Source: an uncultured Luminiphilus sp. (GTDB lineage: Bacteria > Pseudomonadota > Gammaproteobacteria > Pseudomonadales > Halieaceae). Taken from it: a stretch of 64,000 nucleotides of DNA. How positions within the stretch are numbered: the stretch's first letter is position 1; each line of letters begins with the position of its first letter. This document shows, in pieces, positions 1 to 8,475 of this stretch. The notes below the pieces were generated by a model that did no database searches, had not been told where the DNA came from, and worked only from the letters and a program-made list of their open reading frames with translations. A program made the position numbers and the translations under genes. The stretch is from the NCBI GenBank assembly GCA_943840615.1, contig CALSVI010000014.1, forward strand, positions 21,042 to 85,041, given 5' to 3'.

Positions 1-15
1 TTGAAGGATAGCGCC

Positions 16-426
16 ATGGTATTCGAACCTACTCTATACGCGATTTATGACGCGGACGGTTCCGTTTTGGGCGAACTGCGCTACGTCAGAGACAAGTGCA
101 TCGGCAAAGCGGTGTGTGCGCTATGCGATCTGACACATGGTTGGAACCCACTGGGAAGATCGGCCTGGAGACAACGAAACGGGGTTGCCGCGTCCCTCAT
201 TTGGCTGCATCGCGACGAGCTCCCCGAGCATGCATTACCGTTAGTGAGCGGGCATTTGCCCTGCATCGCCGTGGACCGTGACGGTGACTTGGATATTCTG
301 GTCTCTCGCGAGGCCTTACAAGGCTGTGAGGGTGATTTCACGGTATTCGAGCACCTTTTAGAACAGAAGGTGCGGGAGCTAACGTCCCCTACTGCGGCCG
401 CAACGGAGACCGGGATAAGCGATTAA
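16..426 (+). CDS. Hypothetical protein with CxxC motif
   Basis: Small protein of 136 residues that I do not recognise by family name. The ATG at 16 is preferred over the TTG at position 1 because AAGGA lies seven bases before it. The protein begins with a beta-rich segment, has a CALC (CxxC) motif near residue 35 followed by DLTHG, and then alternating beta and charged helical stretches, so it looks like a soluble alpha/beta protein. The CxxC could bind metal or be redox active, but this is inference. Its stop overlaps the stop of the convergent 2OG oxygenase gene. The gene could also begin upstream of the window. Confidence 0.6.
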   Translation: MVFEPTLYAIYDADGSVLGELRYVRDKCIGKAVCALCDLTHGWNPLGRSAWRQRNGVAASLIWLHRDELPEHALPLVSGHLPCIAVDRDGDLDILVSREALQGCEGDFTVFEHLLEQKVRELTSPTAAATETGISD

Positions 427-1016
427 TTCGCGGTGTGTCCGCTGCGCTCCGCCGTGATGAAGTCAATCCAACCGGTAAAAATCATTTTTTTATGGCTTGG
501 CGATACTACGCCACGATGCATATGCGTCATATCGCTGGGCCACAGGATGACATCCCCTTTGATGCATTGAGTGGTGATGCCTTGATGAGGAAATTCTGTG
601 CCTCCATCTGGCGTATCGGTGAGATATAACATCCACACCAACGCTCTATGGCAATACTCGAGCCGGTCTCGCTCACAATGAATGGCTGGATAGCCGCCTC
701 CAATCGGGTAAGCCTGGATATTCGACCATTCCGAAAATCCAAGTGGGCCTAAGCCATTGCCACCTGCCTCGTAATAGAATTTATCGACATAATTTTTGAC
801 GAACCCCGTCAGCAGTTCAAAGAACGGGTCAACTTGGCCATAAAGGCGAATGGGAACACTCAAATCGACAGAGTCCTTCATCGACTTATCGACCCGAGGC
901 TTTTCACCTAAACGACCGGGCTGAGCCAACTGCCTGTTGTCCTCAAAGAACGTGACGATGCGTTCACAGACCTCGTGATCGACTCTGTAAGTTTCAATAA
1001 AGCTGCGTGGGGGCAT
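423..1016 (-). CDS. 2OG-Fe(II) oxygenase family protein (prolyl-4-hydroxylase-like)
   Basis: Predicted non-heme iron, 2-oxoglutarate-dependent dioxygenase of 197 residues, a normal length for a single double-stranded beta-helix domain. The likely iron ligands are His113 and Glu115 (HCE, the HxD/E motif) and a distal histidine at 165 or 167 in the segment THMHRG. GGTEFP near residue 138 is typical of P4H-like oxygenases, and Lys176/177 could contact 2-oxoglutarate. The first acidic ligand is Glu rather than the more common Asp. The substrate cannot be told from the sequence. There is no signal peptide and no clear ribosome-binding site. The gene converges on the small hypothetical gene at the window start, sharing the stop region. 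Confidence 0.75.
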   Translation of the reverse strand: MPPRSFIETYRVDHEVCERIVTFFEDNRQLAQPGRLGEKPRVDKSMKDSVDLSVPIRLYGQVDPFFELLTGFVKNYVDKFYYEAGGNGLGPLGFSEWSNIQAYPIGGGYPAIHCERDRLEYCHRALVWMLYLTDTPDGGTEFPHQGITTQCIKGDVILWPSDMTHMHRGVVSPSHKKMIFTGWIDFITAERSGHTAN

Positions 1017-1074
1017 GAGCTTGTCTGTCTAAAGAAGAAATCCCATCATATCGATTTGAGACCTGAAAGTGAGA

Positions 1075-1097
1075 AGGGTCGCAGTGCTGCCGACCCT
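1075..1097 (-). terminator. Stem-loop after the AhpD-like gene
   Basis: AGGGTC-GCAG pairs with CTGC-C-GACCCT, a 10-bp stem with one bulged C and a two-base loop. It lies just beyond the stop of the AhpD-like gene in the minus direction. The tract that follows is only moderately T-rich, so this may be a weak terminator or an mRNA-stabilising hairpin. Confidence 0.4.
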
Positions 1098-1110
1098 CGC
1101 TCGCGCATCC

Positions 1111-1503
1111 TCACTCAAACATTTTCATAAACGTGTCCATATCAAACTGATTGCCGTAGAGCATGGAACTGTTCAAGGCAACATCCGCGGCAATCGCAAC
1201 CGCTGTTTTAATCTCTTCTTCCGTGGCCCCGGCTGCCCGCGCGAACGCGGCATGCGCAGGGATGCAATACACGCACTTCATGGCAACTGAAGCCGAGATC
1301 GCGGCCAGCTGCGCGTGCTTTAGCGGGATCGCACCGTTAAAAACATTCTTTTCGACCGCGGCGTAGTAGGCCTCAGCCGCCGCCTGTTGGGACTCCGGAT
1401 GCAACAGCACAAACGGGTTCGCGGTTTTGACGTCGCGCATCTGATCATCGGCTATCGTTAACGAACTCATTAGCAACGCATATAGCACCAAGAAAAATCT
1501 CAT
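1111..1503 (-). CDS. Exported carboxymuconolactone decarboxylase / AhpD-like protein
   Basis: A 130-residue protein with a hydrophobic N-terminus (residues 1 to about 18, ending near TIAD) that looks like a cleavable signal peptide, followed by one CMD/AhpD domain. The redox pair Cys77-V-Y-Cys80 with His84 matches the AhpD active-site pattern CxxCxxxH. Family members act as alkylhydroperoxidase-like thiol enzymes or as decarboxylases. Export to the periplasm is unusual, since most AhpD proteins are cytoplasmic. The start is supported by AGGAG about seven bases upstream. The gene follows the secreted duplicated-domain protein with a hairpin between them, so the two may be only partly co-transcribed. 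Peroxidase activity is inference. Confidence 0.75.
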   Translation of the reverse strand: MRFFLVLYALLMSSLTIADDQMRDVKTANPFVLLHPESQQAAAEAYYAAVEKNVFNGAIPLKHAQLAAISASVAMKCVYCIPAHAAFARAAGATEEEIKTAVAIAADVALNSSMLYGNQFDMDTFMKMFE

Positions 1504-1536
1504 CGAGCTGCTCCTTTTTCACTATTTTTGAAAACA

Positions 1537-1556
1537 CACGCCCCGAACGGGGCGTG
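1537..1556 (-). terminator. Hairpin terminator between two secreted-protein genes
   Basis: CACGCCCC and GGGGCGTG form a perfect 8-bp stem with a four-base loop (GAAC). Read on the minus strand it lies 16 bases after the stop of the gene at 1572-2276 and is followed by a TGTGTTTT tract. This fits an intrinsic terminator or attenuator before the AhpD-like gene. Confidence 0.55.
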
Positions 1557-1571
1557 AGCAATAAATAAACT

Positions 1572-2276
1572 TCAACGATCGGTGTAATAGAGGGGCTCGC
1601 CCTGAATAGAACCGACAGGAGTAGCTGAACCTGCAGAGGCCGCCTGCAAGAAACGGAATTCCTCGCTGGCAGAAATTCTGTCTCCAAAGTCCGCCATAGC
1701 GGCCCAGTCGTCAAAGGACATCACGTAATGCACTTTGCCGTTGCCACCCACGCCCTCCTGATAAATGTTGACCTTGGCGCCCATCGCGGTGTGCATTTTG
1801 GCTGCCTGAGTAAACGCCGCGTAGACTGCCGCCGCTTTGCCGGCGCCGGGCTGCCAAACATAGACGCGGTAGGGGCCATCTTCAGCAAAGTCCGCAGCGC
1901 GAACTCCGTCGTCCCAGTTTAGTGCTTCCATGGACCACAGCAGCGTACCCGTGGGCGACTGGGATGCTTGAGCCCAGAAAGCCTGCCACTCTTCATTAGA
2001 ATTGGTCTCCTTGGTTTTGGCCCAAGCCTCACCCGAATCCCAACGCAGCACATAATCAAAAGTGGGGTAGCCTGCGCTCCCTACGTCCATGCGGAAAACA
2101 CCCACGGTCGCCCCATACTTTTCATGAATTTTGGCGGCGGCCATCATGCCCTGTACCAAGCCCTCGGGAGAGGTAGAGTTGGCCTGCCAGCGAAACACTT
2201 CGAGCCGTTCGGCAGATGCCAGACTGGCGAAGCCAGCAAGACAACACACTGCGACCCAGCGGATAATTGCGTTCAT
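1572..2276 (-). CDS. Secreted protein with duplicated ferredoxin-like (NIPSNAP/ABM-like) domains
   Basis: A 234-residue protein with a clear signal peptide (residues 1-22, cleavage after ASA). The mature part is an internal duplication: the block starting EVFRWQ (about residue 26) aligns with the block starting RVYVWQ (about residue 137). Each block has a helix containing AAKxH, then a GA-V strand, then a beta strand with a W-rich end and an EEW/EEF motif. That beta-alpha-beta layout resembles dimeric alpha/beta barrel proteins such as NIPSNAP or antibiotic monooxygenase domains, here fused so that one chain could form the dimer. I see no catalytic residue set. TAGGAG about eight bases upstream supports the start. 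Function unknown; periplasmic location is predicted. Confidence 0.65.
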   Translation of the reverse strand: MNAIIRWVAVCCLAGFASLASAERLEVFRWQANSTSPEGLVQGMMAAAKIHEKYGATVGVFRMDVGSAGYPTFDYVLRWDSGEAWAKTKETNSNEEWQAFWAQASQSPTGTLLWSMEALNWDDGVRAADFAEDGPYRVYVWQPGAGKAAAVYAAFTQAAKMHTAMGAKVNIYQEGVGGNGKVHYVMSFDDWAAMADFGDRISASEEFRFLQAASAGSATPVGSIQGEPLYYTDR

Positions 2277-2503
2277 ATCGAGTCTCCTAATTAATGTTTA
2301 ACAACCAGCTCTATTCTTGCTTTTCTTATTCAGAACCGACAGCTCAATGTATCACTTTTAAGAAAGAAGTCGGGTCACTATCAAAAACGAATGCAGGAGA
2401 TACCGAACAGACTGGGATCGCCCACATCGGGGCACCCGTCCATGTGTTGAAAGCACGCTACTCGGCGAGTCGGCTTTTAGAGGAGCCAGGGCGCCGAGCC
2501 GTT

Positions 2504-3349
2504 TTAGAACAATTGCTTGACCGGCACACCACTCTCTACAAGGTAGGGCTCGAGCGCGCGGTATAACCTACGGTAACGAAAAAAAGGCACCTTAGGGTAG
2601 AGATGGTGAATGGCGTGGTAGTTCTGGTAAACCCACACCAGCGTCAGCAAGGTATCGAGACCCGATCTAGCCTGATAGACCGTTGTCGTCTTCATCCGCT
2701 CTTGCTCGGTGTGCGGGTGATGCACTGACCACGCAAACAGGGTAACCAGTACGGCATTACCGATGAGCTGCCCAAGCAGCAGCGTTATTAACGCAACGCC
2801 CAAGTTGGCGCACAATAGCAATATGAGTAGCCGCGACAGGATAATCGCTGCGAATTCGCGGCGCATAGCCACCTTCTCTGCGTCGGTGAAGTGTTCAAAA
2901 GACGCCGCAAATATCCACTCCTTCGGCACAGCTTTGAGCCATACCGCGGCCAATCCTGCGATCGTGTTAGCCGAATACGGCATGTCCGGGTCTTCGTCGG
3001 GATGGTTGGTCGAGCGGTGATGCTTCAAATGGGACCGCCGATGCGCCGTGAAAGAGATGCCCACAACATGCGCGGCCACGTAGCCGACCCACTCGTTGAT
3101 CCACCGCCGCTCCAAACTCATCCCGGTGACCGCACCGTGGACTGCGTCATGAATGGGGGTATAGGTGGCATAGGTACATAAACTGATTCCGGCCAGCGCC
3201 CACCAAGAAAAGGTGGGCTCGGTGATCAGATGCCAGATGCAGGCGGCATAGACAGTCACGCAACCCACCAGCAGCAAAAGGGTGGGCCAAGCAAACCCGC
3301 CGATATGGCGGATGACGACCTGCTGGACTTCCTCCTCGTTGCTGACCAT
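2504..3349 (-). CDS. Fatty acid desaturase-fold membrane di-iron enzyme
   Basis: Integral membrane protein of 281 residues with the three histidine boxes of the fatty-acid-desaturase/carotenoid-hydroxylase superfamily: HDAVH at 67-71, HRRSHLKHH around 103-111, and HAIHH in the C-terminal third before LYPKVP. Hydrophobic segments near residues 18-40, 48-65 and 165-205 would span the membrane. The family uses a di-iron centre and O2 to desaturate or hydroxylate lipids. The box spacing and the DEDPD following box two resemble beta-carotene hydroxylase (CrtR-type) and ketolase relatives as well as acyl desaturases, so the substrate is open. It is divergent from the GNAT gene with a 252-bp gap in which I see only a short CGACC/GGTCG dyad near 3375. 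Confidence 0.75.
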   Translation of the reverse strand: MVSNEEEVQQVVIRHIGGFAWPTLLLLVGCVTVYAACIWHLITEPTFSWWALAGISLCTYATYTPIHDAVHGAVTGMSLERRWINEWVGYVAAHVVGISFTAHRRSHLKHHRSTNHPDEDPDMPYSANTIAGLAAVWLKAVPKEWIFAASFEHFTDAEKVAMRREFAAIILSRLLILLLCANLGVALITLLLGQLIGNAVLVTLFAWSVHHPHTEQERMKTTTVYQARSGLDTLLTLVWVYQNYHAIHHLYPKVPFFRYRRLYRALEPYLVESGVPVKQLF

Positions 3350-3601
3350 AAGAACTTTTCTCGCACGCTGTAAACGACCCTAACGGTCGCTTGGTTTGGT
3401 AAGGGTAGCGCTAGATGCACCCCGAATCGTCGGAAATTAGTGCAAAAGATGACACCGTCAGCCCCGTGTCACTTTTTGCTGAATCAACCAGGTCGCAGCC
3501 ACGCTGGCCACACCCCTGGGTGCCCCGGATTGAGTTTGCGCTTTTGCAATCATCGATAAACCGCGTAGATTGGTCCTTTCGCTTCTTAAGGGCTGTTCAA
3601 G

Positions 3602-4060
3602 ATGCACCCTGATACAACCATTCGCCTTGCCAATATTCTCGATCTGGAGGGGCTCGGGGGACTGTTCGACCAGTATCGGCAATTCTACGACTGCGCATCT
3701 GACCTCGATAAGGCGCGAGGCTGGCTAGAAGAGAATCTAGAAGCCGGCCGTTCCACGATCTTTGTTGCCGATAACGGTGCTCTCCTGACCGGCTTTACCC
3801 AGCTTTATCCCGCCCTGTGCTCCGTAGATCTGGTCGAGTATTTCGTGCTCTACGATCTTTATGTCAGCGAGTCAGCGAGGCGGCAGGGCATTGCACGCAG
3901 GCTGATGAATGCAGCCAGCGACTGGGCCAAGGCCCAAGGCGCTGCACGGCTGGATCTGGAAACCGCGCGGGACAACATAGCCGGACAGGCTTTATATCAG
4001 AGCCTGGGCTATGAACTCGACGAAGTCTTTCTAAAATTCAGTCTAGACTTGAACGACTAG
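3602..4060 (+). CDS. GNAT family N-acetyltransferase
   Basis: Cytoplasmic acetyltransferase of 152 residues, standard length for a single GNAT domain. The acetyl-CoA pyrophosphate loop is RRQGIARRL (Q/RxxGxG/A motif) near residues 97-105, preceded by the beta strand LYDLYV. The C-terminal NIAGQALYQSLGYEL segment is the usual motif B with the tyrosine general acid. The acyl acceptor cannot be inferred. The gene stands alone between the divergent desaturase gene and the convergent diguanylate cyclase gene. Confidence 0.85.
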   Translation: MHPDTTIRLANILDLEGLGGLFDQYRQFYDCASDLDKARGWLEENLEAGRSTIFVADNGALLTGFTQLYPALCSVDLVEYFVLYDLYVSESARRQGIARRLMNAASDWAKAQGAARLDLETARDNIAGQALYQSLGYELDEVFLKFSLDLND

Positions 4061-4086
4061 GCGCTAGACTGGCCGTGACAGATCCG

Positions 4087-5202
4087 CTAAACCGTGACGA
4101 CGGTATTGCGGCCCGAGTTTTTAGCCGCATACAGCCCCTCATCCGCGCGCTTCAGGATACGATCGAGGCTTTGCCCCGTTTCACTATGGGCCACACCAAT
4201 ACTAATAGTGGTCGCCAAAATCTCTTGGGTGTCCCGTTCAATCATGTGCCGCAGAGACTCCGCGATCGAAGACGCCTCGTCACGGGTCACACTCTCTACG
4301 ATCACCACAAATTCCTCCCCGCCCCAGCGCGCGACGATATCCTGAACCCTCATACGCCCTTTGAGAATATCGGCTATTTTCTGAAGAATCAGGTCACCGG
4401 TATCGTGACCGTGCGTATCGTTGATCAACTTAAAGTGATCGATATCGATCATCATGACCGCGTAACGCCGCTGTCCCGTCGCAAACAGATTCAACCTTCG
4501 TTCCGCAACGCGCCTATTTGCAATGCCGGTCAAGGTGTCTGTGTTGGCAGCCCTTCGCAGCCGCTCCACGCGTTCGACCGTTTCGCGCAGTTCGTCGCGC
4601 TCACGCACCCAGATACCCAGCAACCAGGAGAATAATCCGTAGACGGATAAGACCAGCGGGCCAATCCGCCAGTCATTGAGATAGGCAACGGCAAGTGCCT
4701 CACGGCTACTGCCCAGAAAAGCGACCAAGCCCATCATCAGCCCGGTGGCAGCGCCAATGTACAAGCTGAGACGACCCCACAAAAGGGTTGTAATGATGAC
4801 CAATACAGGAGTGTAGAGAAGCCCGATCATCACCCCAATTATGGCGTCGGCGGGCTCCGCCAATAACCATGCCGCCGACCATCTCGCGACAACGAGTAGC
4901 AAAATAGCCACCGAAATACCGCGGTGCCAGGCTAGGTCCATTTTGGGCCATGCGATGAGCAACACTGAGAACACGGCAAACCAGCCGCCGGCAAGCCAGT
5001 TGGAGAGCGGCGTGCCGTACCCCAGCAACGCCGATACCACGACCGCACCCGCTAACGTCCAGGCAAAAATCATGAGCACGCGGAGCATGCGCGAGGCTGA
5101 CCGCTGGTCCACCTCTGCAGCGCTAAATGCCTTACCCCCCTCACCCGGAATGCCATATTCCGTGGGTAACGCGAGCAACTGAGTGGTTGTCTCCTGACTC
5201 AT
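4087..5202 (-). CDS. Membrane diguanylate cyclase (GGDEF)
   Basis: A 371-residue protein that makes cyclic di-GMP from two GTP. Residues 40 to about 200 hold five or six hydrophobic segments forming a membrane sensor domain I cannot name. A short helical linker (VERVERLRRAANTDTLTGI) leads into a complete GGDEF domain. The active-site loop is RWGGEEF, and an intact inhibitory RxxD site (RVQD) sits exactly five residues before it, so product inhibition is expected. No EAL domain is present. The start at 5202 is chosen because the longer reading frame runs into the preceding acyl-CoA dehydrogenase gene. It lies 46 bases downstream of that gene on the same strand and may share its transcript. Confidence 0.85.
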   Translation of the reverse strand: MSQETTTQLLALPTEYGIPGEGGKAFSAAEVDQRSASRMLRVLMIFAWTLAGAVVVSALLGYGTPLSNWLAGGWFAVFSVLLIAWPKMDLAWHRGISVAILLLVVARWSAAWLLAEPADAIIGVMIGLLYTPVLVIITTLLWGRLSLYIGAATGLMMGLVAFLGSSREALAVAYLNDWRIGPLVLSVYGLFSWLLGIWVRERDELRETVERVERLRRAANTDTLTGIANRRVAERRLNLFATGQRRYAVMMIDIDHFKLINDTHGHDTGDLILQKIADILKGRMRVQDIVARWGGEEFVVIVESVTRDEASSIAESLRHMIERDTQEILATTISIGVAHSETGQSLDRILKRADEGLYAAKNSGRNTVVTV

Positions 5203-5248
5203 GGGGTGAGTGTGCGCGTCCCTTCGCCGTTCCTCAACCGGAGCTCGG

Positions 5249-6454
5249 CTACCCCGTCGGCACCTCGTTAAAGGGAATGCCTTTGTCCAGCCGGGGTTCC
5301 TGAGGCAAACCCAACACCCGCTCGGCGATAATGTTGGCCATGATTTCGTCGGTACCACCCGCAATACGCAGCCCGGGAGCGCCCATATAGGCTCGCTGTA
5401 TGATGCCCGCCTTCGTCGCGAGCGCCTCGTCGGCAATCGCGCCACTGGCACCTAAAAGATCCATCAGATACGACGACATCGCCTGCATTTTCGGCGCACC
5501 AACCAGCTTGCCAATGGAGTTCTCGGGGCCCGGTAAGGCACCGCGCGACAATGCAGTCAACGAGCGGTAGCCGGTATATTTCAAACCCGACTCTTGCACA
5601 TACCAATTGGCAATTTTAGTGCGCACTGCAGCATCCTCCAGCGCCGGATGGCCGTCGATCTCGACCTCCTGTGCAACCGACAGTGCCAGCGACACATCCA
5701 TCTGCCCGAAACTGCTGCCAATCGCCGCACGCTCGTTCATCAGCGTCGTGAGTGACACCTGCCAACCCTGACCGACCTCGCCAAGTCGCTGACTGTCTGA
5801 CACCCTCACGTCAGTGAAATAGACCTCGTTAAAATCCGAGTCGCCGGTCAGCTGCTTGATCGGCTTAATCTCAACGCCGGGCGCTTTCATATCGACGTAG
5901 AAATAACTCAGGCCTTTGTGCTTCGCCACAGTTGGATCTGTACGAACCACAACGACACCATAGTCGGAGTAATGCGCACCCGAGGTCCATATTTTCTGGC
6001 CATTGATCACCCAGTCTTCGCCGTCTCGCTCAGCGCGCGTCCGGAGTGCGGCGAGATCTGAACCCCCCGCCGGCTCTGAAAACAACTGACACCAGACTTC
6101 CTCTCCACTCGCCAACGGCGGCAGATAACGCGCTTTGTCCTCATCGCTCGCCCAAGCCATCAGGGTCGGGCCAATCATCCCTTGTCCAATCAAAAAGAAG
6201 GAGGCGGGAAGATCGTAGCGGGACTCTTCCTGACGCCAGATGACCTCCTCAATCGGCGACGCACCCCGACCACCAAACTCCGGCGCCCAGCCAATACAGG
6301 CCCAGCCTGCATCGTATTTACACTTTTGCCACTGCTTGGCTTGCTCAAGGGGCGACAGCGCTCGAAATGCCTCGTCAGTCGGTGCGTTCTCGGCAAGCCA
6401 AGCTGCCGCTTCCTCTCGAAAACGCGCTTCTTCAGATGTGTCGTTAAAGTCCAT
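5249..6454 (-). CDS. Acyl-CoA dehydrogenase, alpha-type subunit of a pair
   Basis: FAD-dependent acyl-CoA dehydrogenase of 401 residues, full length. The FAD/substrate segment LFSEPAGGSDLAAL (about 150-163) and WVINGQKIWTSGA are clear. The C-terminal IAGGTDEIM has glycine where medium-chain enzymes place the catalytic Glu (EGT), so the base must come from elsewhere; Glu in NERAAIG on the helix used by long-chain and isovaleryl enzymes is a candidate. The adjacent gene encodes a second, more divergent acyl-CoA dehydrogenase only 12 bases away. Paired genes like these form alpha2beta2 dehydrogenases in steroid and branched side-chain degradation in actinobacteria, and the same architecture is inferred here. 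Substrate unknown. Confidence 0.85.
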   Translation of the reverse strand: MDFNDTSEEARFREEAAAWLAENAPTDEAFRALSPLEQAKQWQKCKYDAGWACIGWAPEFGGRGASPIEEVIWRQEESRYDLPASFFLIGQGMIGPTLMAWASDEDKARYLPPLASGEEVWCQLFSEPAGGSDLAALRTRAERDGEDWVINGQKIWTSGAHYSDYGVVVVRTDPTVAKHKGLSYFYVDMKAPGVEIKPIKQLTGDSDFNEVYFTDVRVSDSQRLGEVGQGWQVSLTTLMNERAAIGSSFGQMDVSLALSVAQEVEIDGHPALEDAAVRTKIANWYVQESGLKYTGYRSLTALSRGALPGPENSIGKLVGAPKMQAMSSYLMDLLGASGAIADEALATKAGIIQRAYMGAPGLRIAGGTDEIMANIIAERVLGLPQEPRLDKGIPFNEVPTG

Positions 6455-6466
6455 TTTGCTTCTCCT

Positions 6467-7582
6467 TCACGCAGCCACGGTCTGTTCGGTCAAAGCCGAT
6501 ACCAGCCGGTCCTGCCATACAGCCTCACTACCAATCGCCAAGCTCAGCAATTTCGCGCGCCGATAATAAAAGTGACAGTCAAATTCCCAAGTAAAACCCA
6601 TACCACCATGGGTTTGAATATTCTCCTCGGCTGCATAAGTCGACGCCTGAATGGCCGCAACCCTGGCGGTGGCCGCTGCCAGCGGCAATTCATCGCTCCC
6701 TTCCGCCAAGGCCCAGACGCCGTAATAGGCATTACTGCGGGCCAGCGTGTTCTTGACGTACATATTGGCCAGCTTGTGCTTGATCGCCTGATAAGACCCG
6801 ATCGCCCGGCCAAAGGCAAAACGCTGTAGGGCGTAATCTCGCGCCTGAATGAGCGCAGACTCAGCCACTCCCAATTGCTCCCATGCAAACAGTACGGCAG
6901 CGCCGTCTATTACCCGCTCCCAATCTGCCGGATCCACGGGCGCATCCCCCAATGCCTGAGCAGCCGCCCGATCAAAAGTGACCGCGCTATGCCCTCGGCT
7001 GGTGTCGAAGGTCAGCACCGGCGAAATGGAAACACCCTCCTGCTTCAGAGGCACCAAACACGCTTCAAGTCCTTGATCCGAGCGCGCCAGCACCACTGCC
7101 ACATCAGCCACTGAAGCATCCGCCACCGGCACTTTGTGACCTGTAATTTGGGAATCCATGCGCCGGGTTTCGAGCTGATCCAGTACCAATCGCCCCGCAC
7201 GTTCCGCCATTGCGACGGTGGCCACGCATTCGCCGCTGGCGAGTTTCGGCAGCCACTCAGACTTTTGGCTCTCGTTACCGAAGTGACGAATCGCCTCGCT
7301 GGCAAGGTATAGGGAGCTGCTAAAAGGGAGAGGCGCCGCACTGCGACCCATTTCTTCAGCAATGATGGCAAGTTCATAATAGCTCAGGCCCAAACCACCA
7401 TAGGCCTCGGGAATCACCGTTGCGGTCCACCCCATTTCCGCAACCTTCTTCCACAAACTGGCATCCCAGTCTTCATTGCTATCCAGCACGGCTCTGACAA
7501 CCGATGTCGAGCAATGCTCCGTCAAAAATCCACGAGCCTGCTCGCGCAGCAGCTGCTGCTCTTCAGAAAACTCAAAATTCAT
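6467..7582 (-). CDS. Acyl-CoA dehydrogenase, beta-type subunit of a pair
   Basis: A 371-residue acyl-CoA dehydrogenase homologue. The N-terminal helical domain (EEQQLLREQARGFL) and the C-terminal helical domain with the FAD-binding arginine-phenylalanine motif QRFAFGRAIGSYQAIKHK are present. The middle part lacks the usual TEPxxGSD motif, and the C-terminus has no EGT catalytic motif (HGGMGFTWE instead). It is therefore likely a structural or FAD-contributing partner of the subunit encoded 12 bases downstream. The ATG at 7582 was chosen because it begins the conserved family N-terminus (MNFEFSEEQ); the upstream extension overlaps the Coq4-like gene and looks non-coding. Same strand as its neighbours, so an operon is probable. 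Confidence 0.8.
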   Translation of the reverse strand: MNFEFSEEQQLLREQARGFLTEHCSTSVVRAVLDSNEDWDASLWKKVAEMGWTATVIPEAYGGLGLSYYELAIIAEEMGRSAAPLPFSSSLYLASEAIRHFGNESQKSEWLPKLASGECVATVAMAERAGRLVLDQLETRRMDSQITGHKVPVADASVADVAVVLARSDQGLEACLVPLKQEGVSISPVLTFDTSRGHSAVTFDRAAAQALGDAPVDPADWERVIDGAAVLFAWEQLGVAESALIQARDYALQRFAFGRAIGSYQAIKHKLANMYVKNTLARSNAYYGVWALAEGSDELPLAAATARVAAIQASTYAAEENIQTHGGMGFTWEFDCHFYYRRAKLLSLAIGSEAVWQDRLVSALTEQTVAA

Positions 7583-7635
7583 GGTGATGGCCTGGTCAAA
7601 GAATCCGTCGTAGGGTAGCAGAAGTACCCAGTGCC

Positions 7636-8418
7636 TTACGTCGCAAAAAGCAACTGCGGTGCCTGTTCGCAGAGCCTCAGATATCGAGCCGGTGGCGCAA
7701 AGCCCATCTCTTCTCGCACAGCGTGAAGCGGCTGCGCTAGCTTCTCTTCCCATTCGATCTCGGCCATCCATACTGCACCCCGAGCAATGCCCGCACCTTC
7801 GTCGATCAGTTGCCTCACATCGAATTGGGGCACCTCGCGTAAATACTTCCACTTGGCGATCCAAATAATGAAGTTGATACCCCGGTTAGGGGTTTGGGTG
7901 GTCATAAACGAGAGCAGACCGATCTCACCCACCGGATCCCGGCCATAGCCAGTCATCACATGCTGTAGATCGTGGATATCTCGCAAGCGGTCTGCCAGCC
8001 ACATCTCATCATTCGAAAGCCCGTGATAAATCTCCTCGCGCGAGGCGGTCTCACTGGAAGCAATCAAGCCATCCGCGGAGAGGTTTTCAGCATGAACAAA
8101 ATCATAGTAGGCACGGCCCACGCTACCTGCTGGCAAACTCAGCAACCAGGCCCGGTCATTGAGCTTGTCCACGATATCCGGCTTTTGAGCGAGCAGTTCG
8201 CGGCCGCGATCGATGGTCCGCAGTCGTCTCACCGCCGCGCCGAGGCTATCGCCTTTTAACGCTTCGATAATGTGGAAGACCTGAGAGGTATCGTCCGGAT
8301 TTTTCAGCAGCTCGCGCATGGCACGCCAAGCGGCGATTGGCTTAATCTGGTTTCGTAGCCAAATCGTTTTCAGGCGTTTGATGTCTTTCTTCATCGTGGC
8401 ACGGATTGATATTGGCAT
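7636..8418 (-). CDS. Coq4-like ubiquinone biosynthesis protein
   Basis: Soluble protein of 260 residues recognised by the exact Coq4 zinc motif HDxxHx11E: His149, Asp150, His153 and Glu165 in HDLQHVMTGYGRDPVGE. In eukaryotes Coq4 organises the coenzyme Q biosynthetic complex and has been linked to C1 decarboxylation and hydroxylation of the ring. Bacterial homologues are less well studied. Here it sits between an NhaC antiporter gene and two acyl-CoA dehydrogenase genes rather than with ubi genes, so a role linking quinone to acyl-CoA oxidation is possible but inferred. Start uncertain: ATG at 8418 or at 8394 (MKKD), neither with a good ribosome-binding site. Confidence 0.75.
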   Translation of the reverse strand: MPISIRATMKKDIKRLKTIWLRNQIKPIAAWRAMRELLKNPDDTSQVFHIIEALKGDSLGAAVRRLRTIDRGRELLAQKPDIVDKLNDRAWLLSLPAGSVGRAYYDFVHAENLSADGLIASSETASREEIYHGLSNDEMWLADRLRDIHDLQHVMTGYGRDPVGEIGLLSFMTTQTPNRGINFIIWIAKWKYLREVPQFDVRQLIDEGAGIARGAVWMAEIEWEEKLAQPLHAVREEMGFAPPARYLRLCEQAPQLLFAT

Positions 8419-8475
8419 GGTTTGTAAGCAGCGCCCCTCGCTGACCAGGATGCTACGGCCAGCGCGACCCGACCG

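Noticed and set aside
2294..2566. Open frame on the plus strand between the secreted-protein and desaturase genes
   Set aside because: No homology features, odd composition, and it runs into the real minus-strand desaturase gene.
3415..3612. 65-residue frame before the GNAT gene
   Set aside because: No ribosome-binding site, overlaps the GNAT start, and shows no recognisable motif.
5203..5451. N-terminal extension of the diguanylate cyclase
   Set aside because: The extra 83 residues are Arg/Pro-rich and antisense-free shadow of the acyl-CoA dehydrogenase 3' end; MSQETTT at 5202 is a normal start.
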